DNA from: Poseidonibacter antarcticus
GTDB taxonomy: Bacteria > Campylobacterota > Campylobacteria > Campylobacterales > Arcobacteraceae
Direction of reading: 5' to 3'
NCBI RefSeq assembly: GCF_003667345.1
Contig: NZ_RCWF01000009.1
Span: forward strand, 1-64,000
Length of the DNA stretch: 64,000 nucleotides
The translations under genes were made by a program, and so were the position numbers. The first letter of the stretch is position 1. Each line of letters opens with the position of its first letter. Below, one piece after another: positions 54,383 to 63,779 of this stretch. The notes beneath the pieces were generated by a model. That model was not told the DNA's origin. It worked only from the letters and a program-made list of their open reading frames with translations, and made no database searches.

Positions 54383-56821
54383 GTGTCCCAAGTAAAATGT
54401 AATCACTGTCATCTAAGTTTTGATGAGGAAATAATGATAAAAGAAGGTGACTTAAACTTCTGTTGTAAAGGCTGTCAAGGAGTTTATCATATACTTCAAG
54501 ATGATGGATTAAACTCTTTTTATGATAAATTAGGTAATAAAACCATCTCTCCTCCTCTTAATTTAGTAGATGATGATATTTCAAAATTTGATACAAAAAG
54601 TTTTATGAAGAACTATGTTCATACAACAAAAGAAGGATTTAATGAAGTTGATTTAATAATTGAAGGAATTCATTGTGCAGCTTGTGTTTGGCTAAATGAA
54701 AAAATACTTCATGATACAGTAGGCTTAGTTGATGCAAATATTAATTTTACAACTAATAAGGCAAAAGTCATTTGGGATGGCGATGAATTAAAACTATCAG
54801 ATATTATTTTGAGAATTCGTGCCATTGGATATAATGCCTATGCTTATGATTCTTCCATAGCCGATGAAAAAGCAACAAAAGCAAAGCGTGAATATTTTAT
54901 TAAAATGATGGTTGCAGTTATTGCAAGTATGAATATTATGATGTTAAGTGTTGCAAAATATACAGGCTTTTTTACAGGAATTACTCCTGAAGTAATGCAT
55001 ATGATTCATATTGGTGAATTTTTATTATCAACGCCTGTATTATTTTATTCTGGTTGGGTATTTTACAAGGGTGCATATTATGGACTAAAAAATAGAATCT
55101 TAAATATGGATTTCTTGGTAAGTTCTGGTGCAACTCTTACATATATTTACTCCTTATTTATTCTTTTTGGTGCAAAAGGTGAGAGTTACTTTGATTCTGT
55201 TGCTATGATTATTACTTTTGTATTAGTTGGTAAATATCTTGAAGTTATAGGAAAAAAATCTGCTGTTGATACTCTTGATAAAATAAAATCATCATTACCA
55301 CTTGAAGCTACAATAATAGATGGTGATAATAAAAAACAAGTTGCTTTAAATAATATAAATATTGGTGATATTGTAGAAATAAAAACAGGTGAAAAAGTCC
55401 CTGTTGATGGAATGATTATAAAAGGTGAGGGTGCTTTTGATGAAGCAAGTTTAACAGGTGAATCTATTCCTATTTTTAAAAAAAGAGGTGATACTGTTTA
55501 TAGTGGAACTGTAAATTCAAATAACTTAATTCAATTTGTAGTTACAAAAGATTTTAAAAACTCTACTTTCTCATCAATTGTTACGCTACTTGAAGACTCA
55601 CTAAATTCTAAGCCAAAAATACAAGATACAGCAAATGAAGTTTCAAAAGGTTTTACTGTTACTATTTTAACACTATCTATTCTTACTTTTTTAGTTTGGT
55701 ATTTCTTTGGATTAGATTTAGGTTTTGATTATGATGGAACAAGTCATTTTGAGAAATCTTTTATAGTTGCTATTTCTGTAATTGTAATAGCTTGTCCTTG
55801 TGCTTTAGCACTTGCAACGCCAATAGCTAGTTTAATTGGAATATCTGAGTTAGCAAAAAAAGGCTTGTTATTTAAAGAAGCTAAGTTTATTGAATCACTA
55901 GCAAAAGCAAATACAGTAGTTTTTGATAAAACAGGAACCTTAACAAAGGGTGAACTTTCTGTTGTAAAAGCAAATATCTTAAAAGATACTAGTGATAATT
56001 TGAATTTATTATATTCTTTATTAGGTTCTTCAACACATCCAATTAGTAAATCTCTTAAAAAGTATTTAGAATCAAAGTATGATTTAAAAGCAAAAGAATT
56101 ATCTGATATAACAAATATTGATGCAAGAGGAATGAGTGCTATTTTCAAAGATGCAAATGAAAATGAATTTAAATTACTTGGTGGTAATTTAGATTTAATT
56201 GAAGATGAAAATATTAAGCATAATTTAAACCCACAAAATAGTGTATATGTTTTTGCAATAAATAATGAAGTAATAGCTACGTTTGAATTAATTGATGAAG
56301 TAAAAGATTATGCTCTTGATTTAGTAAAATATTTACAAAGTAATAAAATAGATGTTGTTATGTTAACAGGAGATAATGAAAATGTTGCTTCAACAATTGC
56401 AAATGAATTAAATATTAAAACTTATTATTCATCTCAAACACCGATATCAAAAGCAGATTTTATAAATAAGCTAAAAGAAGAAGATAAAATGGTAATAATG
56501 GTAGGTGATGGTGTAAATGATAGTATTGCATTATCAAATGCTGATGTTGCAATTGCAATGGGTACATCTGCTGATATTTCTATGGAAGTTTCAGATATTG
56601 TTTTATTAAACTCTTCTCTGACTTCGTTAAAAGATGCTTTTACAATTTCAAAAAGAACATATAAGTTTATAAAGCAAAATTTAGGTATATCTTTATTATA
56701 TAATCTTATAACAATACCTTTTGCGATGTTTGGATATGTAATACCTTTAGTTGCAGCTTTATCTATGAGTTTAAGCTCACTAATAGTAGTACTAAATTCT
56801 CTTAGAATAAAAATGAAATAG
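54383..56821 (+). CDS. ccoI: Copper-transporting P-type ATPase for cbb3 oxidase assembly
   Basis: An 812-residue P1B ATPase. The N-terminus has a metal-binding pattern CNHCHLSF and CCKGCQGVY, then a heavy-metal domain with GIHCAACVW. The transport motif CPCALALATP, the phosphorylation motif DKTGTLTKG, TGES, and VGDGVNDSIAL are complete. The double N-terminal motif and the ccoS gene directly after it identify CcoI/FixI, which supplies copper to cbb3-type cytochrome oxidase. The GTG start follows AGGA by eight bases. The oxidase genes themselves are not in the window. Confidence 0.92.
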   Translation: MSQVKCNHCHLSFDEEIMIKEGDLNFCCKGCQGVYHILQDDGLNSFYDKLGNKTISPPLNLVDDDISKFDTKSFMKNYVHTTKEGFNEVDLIIEGIHCAACVWLNEKILHDTVGLVDANINFTTNKAKVIWDGDELKLSDIILRIRAIGYNAYAYDSSIADEKATKAKREYFIKMMVAVIASMNIMMLSVAKYTGFFTGITPEVMHMIHIGEFLLSTPVLFYSGWVFYKGAYYGLKNRILNMDFLVSSGATLTYIYSLFILFGAKGESYFDSVAMIITFVLVGKYLEVIGKKSAVDTLDKIKSSLPLEATIIDGDNKKQVALNNINIGDIVEIKTGEKVPVDGMIIKGEGAFDEASLTGESIPIFKKRGDTVYSGTVNSNNLIQFVVTKDFKNSTFSSIVTLLEDSLNSKPKIQDTANEVSKGFTVTILTLSILTFLVWYFFGLDLGFDYDGTSHFEKSFIVAISVIVIACPCALALATPIASLIGISELAKKGLLFKEAKFIESLAKANTVVFDKTGTLTKGELSVVKANILKDTSDNLNLLYSLLGSSTHPISKSLKKYLESKYDLKAKELSDITNIDARGMSAIFKDANENEFKLLGGNLDLIEDENIKHNLNPQNSVYVFAINNEVIATFELIDEVKDYALDLVKYLQSNKIDVVMLTGDNENVASTIANELNIKTYYSSQTPISKADFINKLKEEDKMVIMVGDGVNDSIALSNADVAIAMGTSADISMEVSDIVLLNSSLTSLKDAFTISKRTYKFIKQNLGISLLYNLITIPFAMFGYVIPLVAALSMSLSSLIVVLNSLRIKMK

Positions 56822-56829
56822 GAATAAAA

Positions 56830-57078
56830 ATGATAGATGATACACTTTTTTTTATGTTAATAGTTGGAATAATAATCTCAGCAGCGCTTCTTCTTATTTT
56901 TGTTTGGGCTGCAAAAACTGGTCAATTTGATGACTCTAATAAATTAATCGATGGAATGTTATTTGATAGTCCTGAAGATTTAAATGATGCAATTAAACAA
57001 GAAAAGAAAAAAGAAGAAGCAAAGAAAGCTAAAATATTAAAAATGAAAAAAAAAGAAGTTAGTCAAAAAGATGACTAA
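56830..57078 (+). CDS. ccoS: Cytochrome oxidase maturation protein CcoS
   Basis: An 82-residue protein with one membrane helix (about 8-29) followed by TGQFDDSNKLIDGMLFDSPED, whose GQFDD segment is typical of CcoS, and a lysine-rich tail. It is needed for insertion of redox cofactors into cbb3 oxidase. AGGA precedes the ATG, eight bases after ccoI. Its 3' end doubles as the terminator of the convergent cytochrome gene. Confidence 0.9.
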   Translation: MIDDTLFFMLIVGIIISAALLLIFVWAAKTGQFDDSNKLIDGMLFDSPEDLNDAIKQEKKKEEAKKAKILKMKKKEVSQKDD

Positions 57079-57083
57079 CTTCT
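57054..57083 (-). terminator. Terminator of the cytochrome c gene, inside the ccoS 3' end
   Basis: An 11-bp perfect stem (57054-57064 with 57073-57083) and 8-nt loop. On the minus strand it is followed by eight T residues, which on the plus strand are lysine codons of ccoS. Confidence 0.85.
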
Positions 57084-57093
57084 AAAAAAGAAA

Positions 57094-57384
57094 TTATTTC
57101 ATTGCTGAAATTTGTTTTGCTAAATCTTCGATATCAGCATCAGAAAGTCTTGCAACTTGACCTTTCATAACACCTTTCATAACACCACCGTAACTACCAT
57201 CTTTATAACCATGTAATGCAGCACTAATTTTAGCAACATCCCAACCAGCAATAATTTGTGATTTTCCTAATGCTGGTTTTTCAGCTTTTTGCCCATGACA
57301 CGCAGCACATGCAGCAAAAGATGCAGCAGATAATGTTAATGCCGCAGATGCAGCTACTAATGTAGTTAATACAAGTTTTTTCAT
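57094..57384 (-). CDS. Periplasmic monohaem cytochrome c (c553-like)
   Basis: A 96-residue precursor: signal peptide of about 20 residues ending near SFA, haem motif CAACH at about 25-29, and a methionine ligand in the GGVMKGVMKGQV segment. It is the short class I cytochrome c typical of Campylobacterota, likely feeding electrons to the cbb3 oxidase matured by the neighbouring ccoI-ccoS products. AAGGAG precedes the ATG. Confidence 0.9.
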   Translation of the reverse strand: MKKLVLTTLVAASAALTLSAASFAACAACHGQKAEKPALGKSQIIAGWDVAKISAALHGYKDGSYGGVMKGVMKGQVARLSDADIEDLAKQISAMK

Positions 57385-57577
57385 TTTTTCTCCTTAAATT
57401 TGAAGCTATAGTTTAGCTTTTTATTCATTTTCCTTAGCTTAATAATTTATATTACAAGTTAAGTATTAGAAATATTTTTACAAGTAATTGTATAGTAATT
57501 GTGTATTTAAAAAATTTAGCTTTTGCAAATATAAAGGCATATTTTTATATAGTATCTTTTTAATTAAAGGTATCTTA

Positions 57578-58180
57578 TTGAATAAAGAATTGATTTTAAA
57601 TATTAAAAATTTAAATTTCTCATATAAAGAAAATATTCCAATCTACAAAGATTTTGATTTGTCTTTATACAAAGGGGAACTAGTTACTATTTTTGGGAAA
57701 AGTGGAAGTGGGAAAACTACACTTTTTGAGCTTATTATGGGAACGCTAAAACCTAAGAGTGGAAGTATTGAAAAAAAAGATTTAAGTTTGATATTTCAAG
57801 ATCCATATAACTCTTTTCATCCAACATACACAATTATTGAACAAATAAATGATGTAGTACAAAGAGATTTTAAAGACGAGGTTGAAAGTTTTTTAATTGA
57901 ATTAAATTTAGAAAAAAATTTACTTAATAAAAAACCTCATGAGTTAAGTGGAGGACAGTTACAAAGATGTTCAATTTTAAGAGCACTTTTGATGAAACCA
58001 AAACTTTTACTAGTTGATGAACCAACATCAGCACTTGATAATATAATTGCCTATGATGTAATGAAACTTCTTATAAAATATTTAGATTCATGTGCAATTT
58101 TATTAATAACTCATGATTTAGATATGGCAAAATGGTGTAGCGATAAAATAATAAGGTTAGAAGATAATGCAAAAAACTAA
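57578..58180 (+). CDS. ABC transporter ATP-binding protein (peptide/nickel type)
   Basis: A 200-residue ATPase when started at the TTG at 57578, which has AAAGG seven bases upstream; the frame is open further upstream but without a ribosome site. Walker A GKSGSGKTT, Q-loop FQDPYNSFHP, signature LSGGQLQRCSILRA and Walker B LLLVDEPTSALD resemble DppF/NikE subunits. No permease or binding protein is encoded nearby. It overlaps hemH by 14 bases. A link to metal or haem supply is only suggested by that neighbour. Confidence 0.85.
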   Translation: MNKELILNIKNLNFSYKENIPIYKDFDLSLYKGELVTIFGKSGSGKTTLFELIMGTLKPKSGSIEKKDLSLIFQDPYNSFHPTYTIIEQINDVVQRDFKDEVESFLIELNLEKNLLNKKPHELSGGQLQRCSILRALLMKPKLLLVDEPTSALDNIIAYDVMKLLIKYLDSCAILLITHDLDMAKWCSDKIIRLEDNAKN

Positions 58181-59093
58181 TAAAGCAATAGTACTACTTA
58201 ATATGGGTGGGGCTAGAAATAAGTCCGAACTAAAAATGTTTTTAACAAATATGTTTAATGATAAAAATATACTAACAGTAAATCCAGTTTTACGAAAGTT
58301 AATAGCATTTTTTATAGTAAAATCAAGACTTGATTCTGCATGGAAAAATTATGAATTAATAGGAAATGAATCACCAATAAATAAACTAACAGAACAATTA
58401 GTAAATAATGTTAATGAAAAAATAGGTGAATACAAAACTTACCAAGTTATGAGGTATACTCCACCTTTTGCGCAAGATGTGATAAAACAAATGAAAGAAG
58501 ATGGAATAGAAGAGGTAATACTATTCCCTCTATATCCTCAATATTCAACTACAACTACAAAGTCATCATTAGAAGATTTTGAAAAATATGCAAAAGATTC
58601 TTTTAAAACTAAAATAATTGAACCTTTCTATAAAAACAGAATGTTTAATGAGTGTATTATAAATGAAATTATTTCAAAGTTAGAAAATCCAAAAGAATTC
58701 AATCTTATTTTCTCAGCACACGGACTTCCTCAAAAGATTGTAGACTCAGGTGATCCTTATGAAAAACAAATGAATGAACACGTAGAAATCTTATCAAATA
58801 TGCTAAAAGCAAAAGGTATTGAATTTAAGTCAATTTCTCTAGCTTATCAATCAAAAGTAGGTCCATTAAAATGGTTAGAACCTTCACTTGATGATGCTTT
58901 AAAAGATTTCAAAGATGATAATGTTCTTATTTATCCTATTGCTTTTATTGTTGATAACTCTGAAACAGATTTTGAACTTAGTATTGAGTACAAAGAAATT
59001 GCAGAAGAAATTGGAATAAATAAATATAAAGTATGTAAATGTGTAAATGCAAGTAATGAATTTGTTTCTACAATTGCAAATATTATAAAATAG
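58167..59093 (+). CDS. hemH: Ferrochelatase
   Basis: Inserts iron into protoporphyrin IX, the last step of haem b synthesis. The 308-residue protein shows LLNMGGARN at the start, MRYTPPF, LFPLYPQYSTTTT, and the catalytic FSAHGLPQ with the active-site histidine; QSKVGPLKWLEP is also typical. It starts within the ABC ATPase gene. Haem supply fits the neighbouring cytochrome and cbb3 maturation genes. Confidence 0.94.
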   Translation: MQKTNKAIVLLNMGGARNKSELKMFLTNMFNDKNILTVNPVLRKLIAFFIVKSRLDSAWKNYELIGNESPINKLTEQLVNNVNEKIGEYKTYQVMRYTPPFAQDVIKQMKEDGIEEVILFPLYPQYSTTTTKSSLEDFEKYAKDSFKTKIIEPFYKNRMFNECIINEIISKLENPKEFNLIFSAHGLPQKIVDSGDPYEKQMNEHVEILSNMLKAKGIEFKSISLAYQSKVGPLKWLEPSLDDALKDFKDDNVLIYPIAFIVDNSETDFELSIEYKEIAEEIGINKYKVCKCVNASNEFVSTIANIIK

Positions 59094-59101
59094 GGAAATA
59101 G

Positions 59102-59647
59102 ATGAACGAAGAAATATTATTAAAAATCGCACATGACTCAATCAAATGTAGGTTTGATGAAACTTTTAAAATAGATAAAGAAGAACTACTTAAACAATAT
59201 CCATTTTTGGAAGAACCTGCTGCTTGTTTTGTAACGATTAATTTAAATAAAGAATTAAGAGGGTGTATAGGAAGTTTAGAAGCTTATGATATGTTAATTG
59301 ATGATTTAATATCAAATGCTTACAATGCTGCTTTTTTAGATCCAAGATTTTTAGAACTAACAAAAGAAGAATATGAAAATATTGAATTAGAAATATCAAT
59401 TTTAACTCCTGCTATGAAACTAGAATACTCTAGTTTAGAGGATTTAAAATCAAAAATAAAAATCGGAGTTCATGGAGTAGTTATAACAAATGAAGAAGAA
59501 CGCTCTACATTTTTACCACAAGTATGGGAACAATATCCAACTTTTGAAGAGTTTTTTGAAAAACTTTTATATAAAGGAAGTTTTGAAGAAAATGCACTTG
59601 AAACTGGTATTGATGTATTAGTTTATGAAGTTATAAAAGTAAAATAA
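59102..59647 (+). CDS. AMMECR1-domain protein
   Basis: A 181-residue protein with the family signature LRGCIGSLEA (about 54-63) and NAAFLDPRF (about 75-84), and LPQVWEQYPTFEEF near the end. In bacteria and archaea it is part of the AmmeMemoRadiSam set, whose function is not settled. It is followed with no gap by the MEMO gene. The radical SAM member is not present here. Confidence 0.9.
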   Translation: MNEEILLKIAHDSIKCRFDETFKIDKEELLKQYPFLEEPAACFVTINLNKELRGCIGSLEAYDMLIDDLISNAYNAAFLDPRFLELTKEEYENIELEISILTPAMKLEYSSLEDLKSKIKIGVHGVVITNEEERSTFLPQVWEQYPTFEEFFEKLLYKGSFEENALETGIDVLVYEVIKVK

Positions 59648-60439
59648 ATGAATATAAGAAAAACTGTTGTTTCTGGAAGTTTTTATCCAAATGATAAAGA
59701 TGAATTAATAGAGTTAATCAACAGTTTTTCAAAAGACATTAATCAAAAATATGAAAATACTTTTGAACATATAAATGCAATTATAACACCACATGCTGGA
59801 TATATTTATAGTGGATACCTTGCAAATCTATCTTTTAATCTAGCTTCAAAACAAAATCCTAAAAGAGTAATAGTAATAGGACCTTCACATCAAGCATATT
59901 TTGAAGGTTCTAGTATTTGCCTTGATGATTTTTATGAAACACCATTAGGAAATATAAAAATAGATACAAAACTTTCAAAACAAATCCTTCAAAAATATGA
60001 TTTTATAAATCAAAATGAAGAAACAGCTTTTGAACACTCAAGTGAAACACAAGCACCTTTTATAAAATACTATTTTCCAAAAGCACAATTAATAGAAATA
60101 GTTTACGCCAATCAAGATATAAATATTCTTTGTACTTTAATAAATGAATTAATTTTAAATAAAGATAATTTAATAGTAATTAGTTCAGATTTAAGTCACT
60201 TTCACACCCTAGAAGATGCAAAAAAATTAGATGAAAATTGTATAAGTGCAATTAATCAAAAAGATATAAATAAACTAAATATCTGTGAAGCTTGCGGAAA
60301 AATTGGAATAAGTGCAATACTAAAATCAGCAATAAAAAACTCACTAAAAACAAAAGTTTTAGATTATGCTACTAGTTTTGATATTAATAATGATAAATCT
60401 AGTGTTGTAGGATATACAACTGCTTTGATAGGAGAGTAG
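59648..60439 (+). CDS. MEMO-family protein (AmmeMemoRadiSam B)
   Basis: A 263-residue protein of the MEMO/dioxygenase-like fold. Histidines in TPHAGYIYSG, GPSHQAYFEG and SSDLSHFH correspond to the metal-binding site of the family. It begins directly after the AMMECR1 stop, so the two proteins probably work together. Human MEMO1 binds iron or copper, and a redox role is possible, but the bacterial function is unknown. Confidence 0.9.
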   Translation: MNIRKTVVSGSFYPNDKDELIELINSFSKDINQKYENTFEHINAIITPHAGYIYSGYLANLSFNLASKQNPKRVIVIGPSHQAYFEGSSICLDDFYETPLGNIKIDTKLSKQILQKYDFINQNEETAFEHSSETQAPFIKYYFPKAQLIEIVYANQDINILCTLINELILNKDNLIVISSDLSHFHTLEDAKKLDENCISAINQKDINKLNICEACGKIGISAILKSAIKNSLKTKVLDYATSFDINNDKSSVVGYTTALIGE

Positions 60440-61183
60440 ATGTTTTTATTTAAAAAAATTGTTTCGGCTTTTTTACTACCTCTTCCTATTGGTCTTTTTT
60501 TACTTTTAATTGCTTTTTATTTTTTGATGAGAAATTCATATAAAAAAGCAAAGGTATTTTTATTTTTAGGGCTTTCTTGGTTTGTTCTTTTATCTTTTCA
60601 GCCAATTTCAAATGCGATTATCAGCCCTTTAGAAAACTCATATAAAGCATTATTAGAAATACCAAAAGTACAGTATATTTTAGTTTTAGGTTCAGGACAT
60701 AAAACAAATGAAAACTTAAGTATTACATCACAATTAGGAAGTACTGCTGTTGTTAGATTAAATGAAGGTATTAAAATTTATAAAAAACTTGATAATGCAA
60801 AACTAATAGTTTCAGGATATAAAGGCTTTGATAAAAATTATCACTCTTTTATGAGTAAAAAACTTGCACTTGATTTAGGAATTAAAAAAGAAAATATTAT
60901 AAAAATGGATAAGCCAAAAGATACAAGACAAGAAGCTATTGAAGCCAAAAAAATCATTGGAACAAATCCTTTTATTCTTGTAACAAGTGCTTCTCATATG
61001 AAACGCTCGATGTTATTATTTGAAAAACTTGGATTAAAGCCAATTGCGGCACCTACTTATCATTTAGCAAAGGAAGAAAAAAACTTTTCTTCTATCTTTT
61101 CAAGTGAAAACTTATATAAAGTTAAAGTTGCTTTTCATGAATACTTAGGACTAATATGGGCTTATCTTAAAGGATATATTTGA
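60440..61183 (+). CDS. ElyC/YdcF-like DUF218 membrane protein
   Basis: A 247-residue protein with two N-terminal membrane helices (about 10-30 and 38-55) and a periplasmic DUF218 domain: YILVLGSGHK, GIKIYKKLDNAKLIVSGYKG, then DTRQEAIEAK and VTSASHMKRS. ElyC of E. coli has the same layout and affects envelope and undecaprenyl-phosphate metabolism. GGAG precedes the ATG, which abuts the MEMO stop. Confidence 0.85.
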   Translation: MFLFKKIVSAFLLPLPIGLFLLLIAFYFLMRNSYKKAKVFLFLGLSWFVLLSFQPISNAIISPLENSYKALLEIPKVQYILVLGSGHKTNENLSITSQLGSTAVVRLNEGIKIYKKLDNAKLIVSGYKGFDKNYHSFMSKKLALDLGIKKENIIKMDKPKDTRQEAIEAKKIIGTNPFILVTSASHMKRSMLLFEKLGLKPIAAPTYHLAKEEKNFSSIFSSENLYKVKVAFHEYLGLIWAYLKGYI

Positions 61184-61218
61184 TACAATTGCGACTTTGT
61201 TGCAACGAAAGGCAAAAC

Positions 61219-61965
61219 TTGGAAATACTTAATATAAAAAATCTATCATACTCTTATAAAAATAACTTTAAAGTACTAGAAAATGTAAACTTAACTGTAC
61301 AAGACGATGATTTTCTAGCGATAATCGGTCCAAATGGTGGAGGAAAATCTACACTTTTGAAACTAATTTTAGGATTAATAAAACCTCAAAGTGGGGAAAT
61401 ATTAAAAAATATTAAAAATGAATTAATAGGTTATGTTCCCCAAAATACAAATCTAAATACAGATTTTCCTATAACTGCTCTTGAAGTGGTTTTGATGGGA
61501 TATATTGGAAATAAAAAAAGACTTTTTGGATATAGCAAAGAAGATAGAATAAATGCTATGGATTCTTTAGAAAAAGTTGGAATGAAAGATTTTTCAAATA
61601 GAAAAATAGGTGATTTAAGTGGAGGACAAAGACAAAGAGTACTTATAGCAAGAGCTTTATGTACTAATCCTAAACTTATGCTTTTAGATGAACCAACTGC
61701 AAGTATTGATGTAAAAGGTCAAAATGAGATTTATGAATTATTAAAACAGTTAAATAAATCAATTTGTATTGTAGTTGTTAGTCACGATATTTCAGTATTG
61801 TTAAACTACGCTAAAAATGTTGCACATATAAATAAGAATCTTGTTTATCACAAGTTAGAAAGTATACAAAAAGATATACATACAGTTGATGAGCATTTAT
61901 GTGAAGTTGAGCTTTTAAAAGCTTTAGGAAAAACACAAACTTGTTGTGATCATAAGCAAAAGTAG
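61219..61965 (+). CDS. znuC: Metal (zinc/manganese-type) ABC transporter ATP-binding protein
   Basis: A 248-residue ATPase. The TTG at 61219 is preferred because AAAGG lies six bases upstream; a longer frame from a TTG at 61180 lacks a site. Walker A GPNGGGKST, Q-loop VPQNTNLNTDFPITALEVV, signature LSGGQRQRVLIARAL and Walker B LMLLDEPTAS are those of ZnuC/MntB-type subunits. The C-terminus TQTCCDHKQK has a Cys-Cys-x-His that could bind metal. The permease gene follows eight bases later. Confidence 0.88.
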   Translation: MEILNIKNLSYSYKNNFKVLENVNLTVQDDDFLAIIGPNGGGKSTLLKLILGLIKPQSGEILKNIKNELIGYVPQNTNLNTDFPITALEVVLMGYIGNKKRLFGYSKEDRINAMDSLEKVGMKDFSNRKIGDLSGGQRQRVLIARALCTNPKLMLLDEPTASIDVKGQNEIYELLKQLNKSICIVVVSHDISVLLNYAKNVAHINKNLVYHKLESIQKDIHTVDEHLCEVELLKALGKTQTCCDHKQK

Positions 61966-61973
61966 GGACGAAA

Positions 61974-62771
61974 ATGTTAGAAATATTAGAATATAGTTTT
62001 ATACAAAACGCTTTGATAGCAGGAATTTTAATTTCAATTGCTGCTGGAATTATGGGTTCACTTGTAGTTGTGAATAAAATCACTTTTTTAACAGGTGGAA
62101 TTGCTCATAGTTCTTATGGTGGAATTGGAATTGCAATTTATTTAGGGTTACCCGTACTTTTAGGTGCAACAGTTTTTGCAGTGATTACAGCAGTTATCAT
62201 AGCTATTCTAACTTTAAATAATAGAAATAGAGCAGATGCAATAATAGGAATGATGTGGGCTTTTGGTATGGCAGTTGGTATTATATTTGTGGATTTAACA
62301 CCTGGATATAATGTAGACTTGATGTCATATTTATTTGGTTCAATTATTGCAGTATCAAGTGATGATATATTTTATATGGGAATTTTAGATGTTGTAATTG
62401 TTTCTATTGTTGTATTCTTTTATAAAGAAATATTAGCAGTATCTTATGATAGTCAATTTGCAAAATTAAGAGGTGTAAATACAGAGTTCTTTTATATATT
62501 GATTTTAGTATTAGCATCTTTATGTGTAGTAGCAGCGATTAAAGCAGTTGGACTTATACTTGTTATTGCATTACTTACAATACCTACATATTTAGCAGAA
62601 GCATTTTCAACTAAATTATCTCAAATGATGATAATAAGCTCAATATTTGCGTGTATTTTTACACTTAGTGGATTAGTGATTTCTTATATATATGATATTA
62701 GTTCAGGTGCAAGTATTATCATCTCAGCTGTAGTAATACTTACACTTGTGAAACTAATAAAAAGAAAATAG
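61974..62771 (+). CDS. znuB: Metal ABC transporter permease
   Basis: A 265-residue permease of the ABC-3 family with about eight membrane segments. FLTGGIAHSSYGGIGIA near residue 37-53, NNRNRADAIIGMMWAFGMA, and the C-terminal AVGLILVIALLTIPTYLAEAF are family hallmarks. Zinc is the commonest substrate, but manganese and iron members exist. No periplasmic binding protein is found before or after the pair. Confidence 0.9.
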   Translation: MLEILEYSFIQNALIAGILISIAAGIMGSLVVVNKITFLTGGIAHSSYGGIGIAIYLGLPVLLGATVFAVITAVIIAILTLNNRNRADAIIGMMWAFGMAVGIIFVDLTPGYNVDLMSYLFGSIIAVSSDDIFYMGILDVVIVSIVVFFYKEILAVSYDSQFAKLRGVNTEFFYILILVLASLCVVAAIKAVGLILVIALLTIPTYLAEAFSTKLSQMMIISSIFACIFTLSGLVISYIYDISSGASIIISAVVILTLVKLIKRK

Positions 62772-62829
62772 AAATATATTCTATATCTTTAGCTATAATT
62801 ATAAAAATTTAAAAAACGGAATTACTAAA

Positions 62830-63699
62830 ATGATTGAAAATAAAAAAATAAAACAGACAACAGAAGATGTAAAAATAAATGAACATATTTATGTAGGTGA
62901 AATAAATAAACTTGCAGTTTATAGAAAAAGTGAACCAGGTTTATATTTGGTTAGTGATGATAGAGAAGAAGTTTTACTTCCAAATGCCTATGTTACAAAT
63001 GAAATGGAATTGGGTTCTTTTTTAGATGTATTTATTTATACAGATAGTGAAGATAGATTAGTAGCAACTACTCTTGACCCTTATCTTTATGTAAATGAGT
63101 TTGCATATCTTGAAATTGTTGATACTGCTGCTTTTGGTGCATTTGTTGATATTGGACTTCCTAAAGATATATTAGTTCCAAAAAATAAACAAAGAAGTAT
63201 TTTTCACAAAGGTCATAGTAAAGTTCTAAAAATGATTTTAGACGAAAAAACTGATAGATTAATTTGTACTGAAAAATATACCTTAGAGCAAAATATAAAA
63301 AATTTAGAAGAAAAAGATGAGGTAGAAATACTTGTTTATTCTAAAACTCCTCTTGGATATAAAGTTATTGTAAATGATTTATATGATGGAATGATTTTCC
63401 ATACTGAAATATTTGAAAATGTATATTTTGGAGATAGAAAAAGAGCTTATATTAAAAAGATTAGAGATGATAATAAATTAGATATATCTCTTCAAGAAAT
63501 TGGGAAAAAAATAAAAGATGATAAAGTTTTAGAAATCTTAAAGCAAAAAGGTGGAAAAATGGATTTTACTTATAAAAGTGATGCCGAAGATATTAAAAAA
63601 GTTTTTGGTATTAGTAAAAAAGCATTTAAAGCAACATTGACAAAACTATTAAATGAAGACAAAATTGTATTAGAAAGTAATTGTATCAAAATTAAATAG
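62830..63699 (+). CDS. CvfB-type S1 RNA-binding protein
   Basis: A 289-residue protein of the CvfB/YitL family: an N-terminal S1-like domain, a second S1 domain (about 85-150, with FGAFVDIGLPKDILVP), a third, and a C-terminal winged helix (about 225-289, with GKMDFTYKSDAEDIKKVFG). CvfB affects virulence gene expression in Staphylococcus, and related proteins bind RNA. GGAA precedes the ATG. It is a single gene with tpx following. Confidence 0.85.
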   Translation: MIENKKIKQTTEDVKINEHIYVGEINKLAVYRKSEPGLYLVSDDREEVLLPNAYVTNEMELGSFLDVFIYTDSEDRLVATTLDPYLYVNEFAYLEIVDTAAFGAFVDIGLPKDILVPKNKQRSIFHKGHSKVLKMILDEKTDRLICTEKYTLEQNIKNLEEKDEVEILVYSKTPLGYKVIVNDLYDGMIFHTEIFENVYFGDRKRAYIKKIRDDNKLDISLQEIGKKIKDDKVLEILKQKGGKMDFTYKSDAEDIKKVFGISKKAFKATLTKLLNEDKIVLESNCIKIK

Positions 63700-63741
63700 A
63701 GCAGTTATATAGTAATTAAGACAAAATTTATCCGAATTTAT

Positions 63742-63747
63742 TATAAT
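63742..63747 (+). promoter_or_regulatory. -10 element for tpx
   Basis: A perfect TATAAT 32 bases before the tpx ATG. A recognisable -35 hexamer is lacking. Confidence 0.5.
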
Positions 63748-63779
63748 GTCTAGAAATATTAAAAATCAAAGGAAATAAT

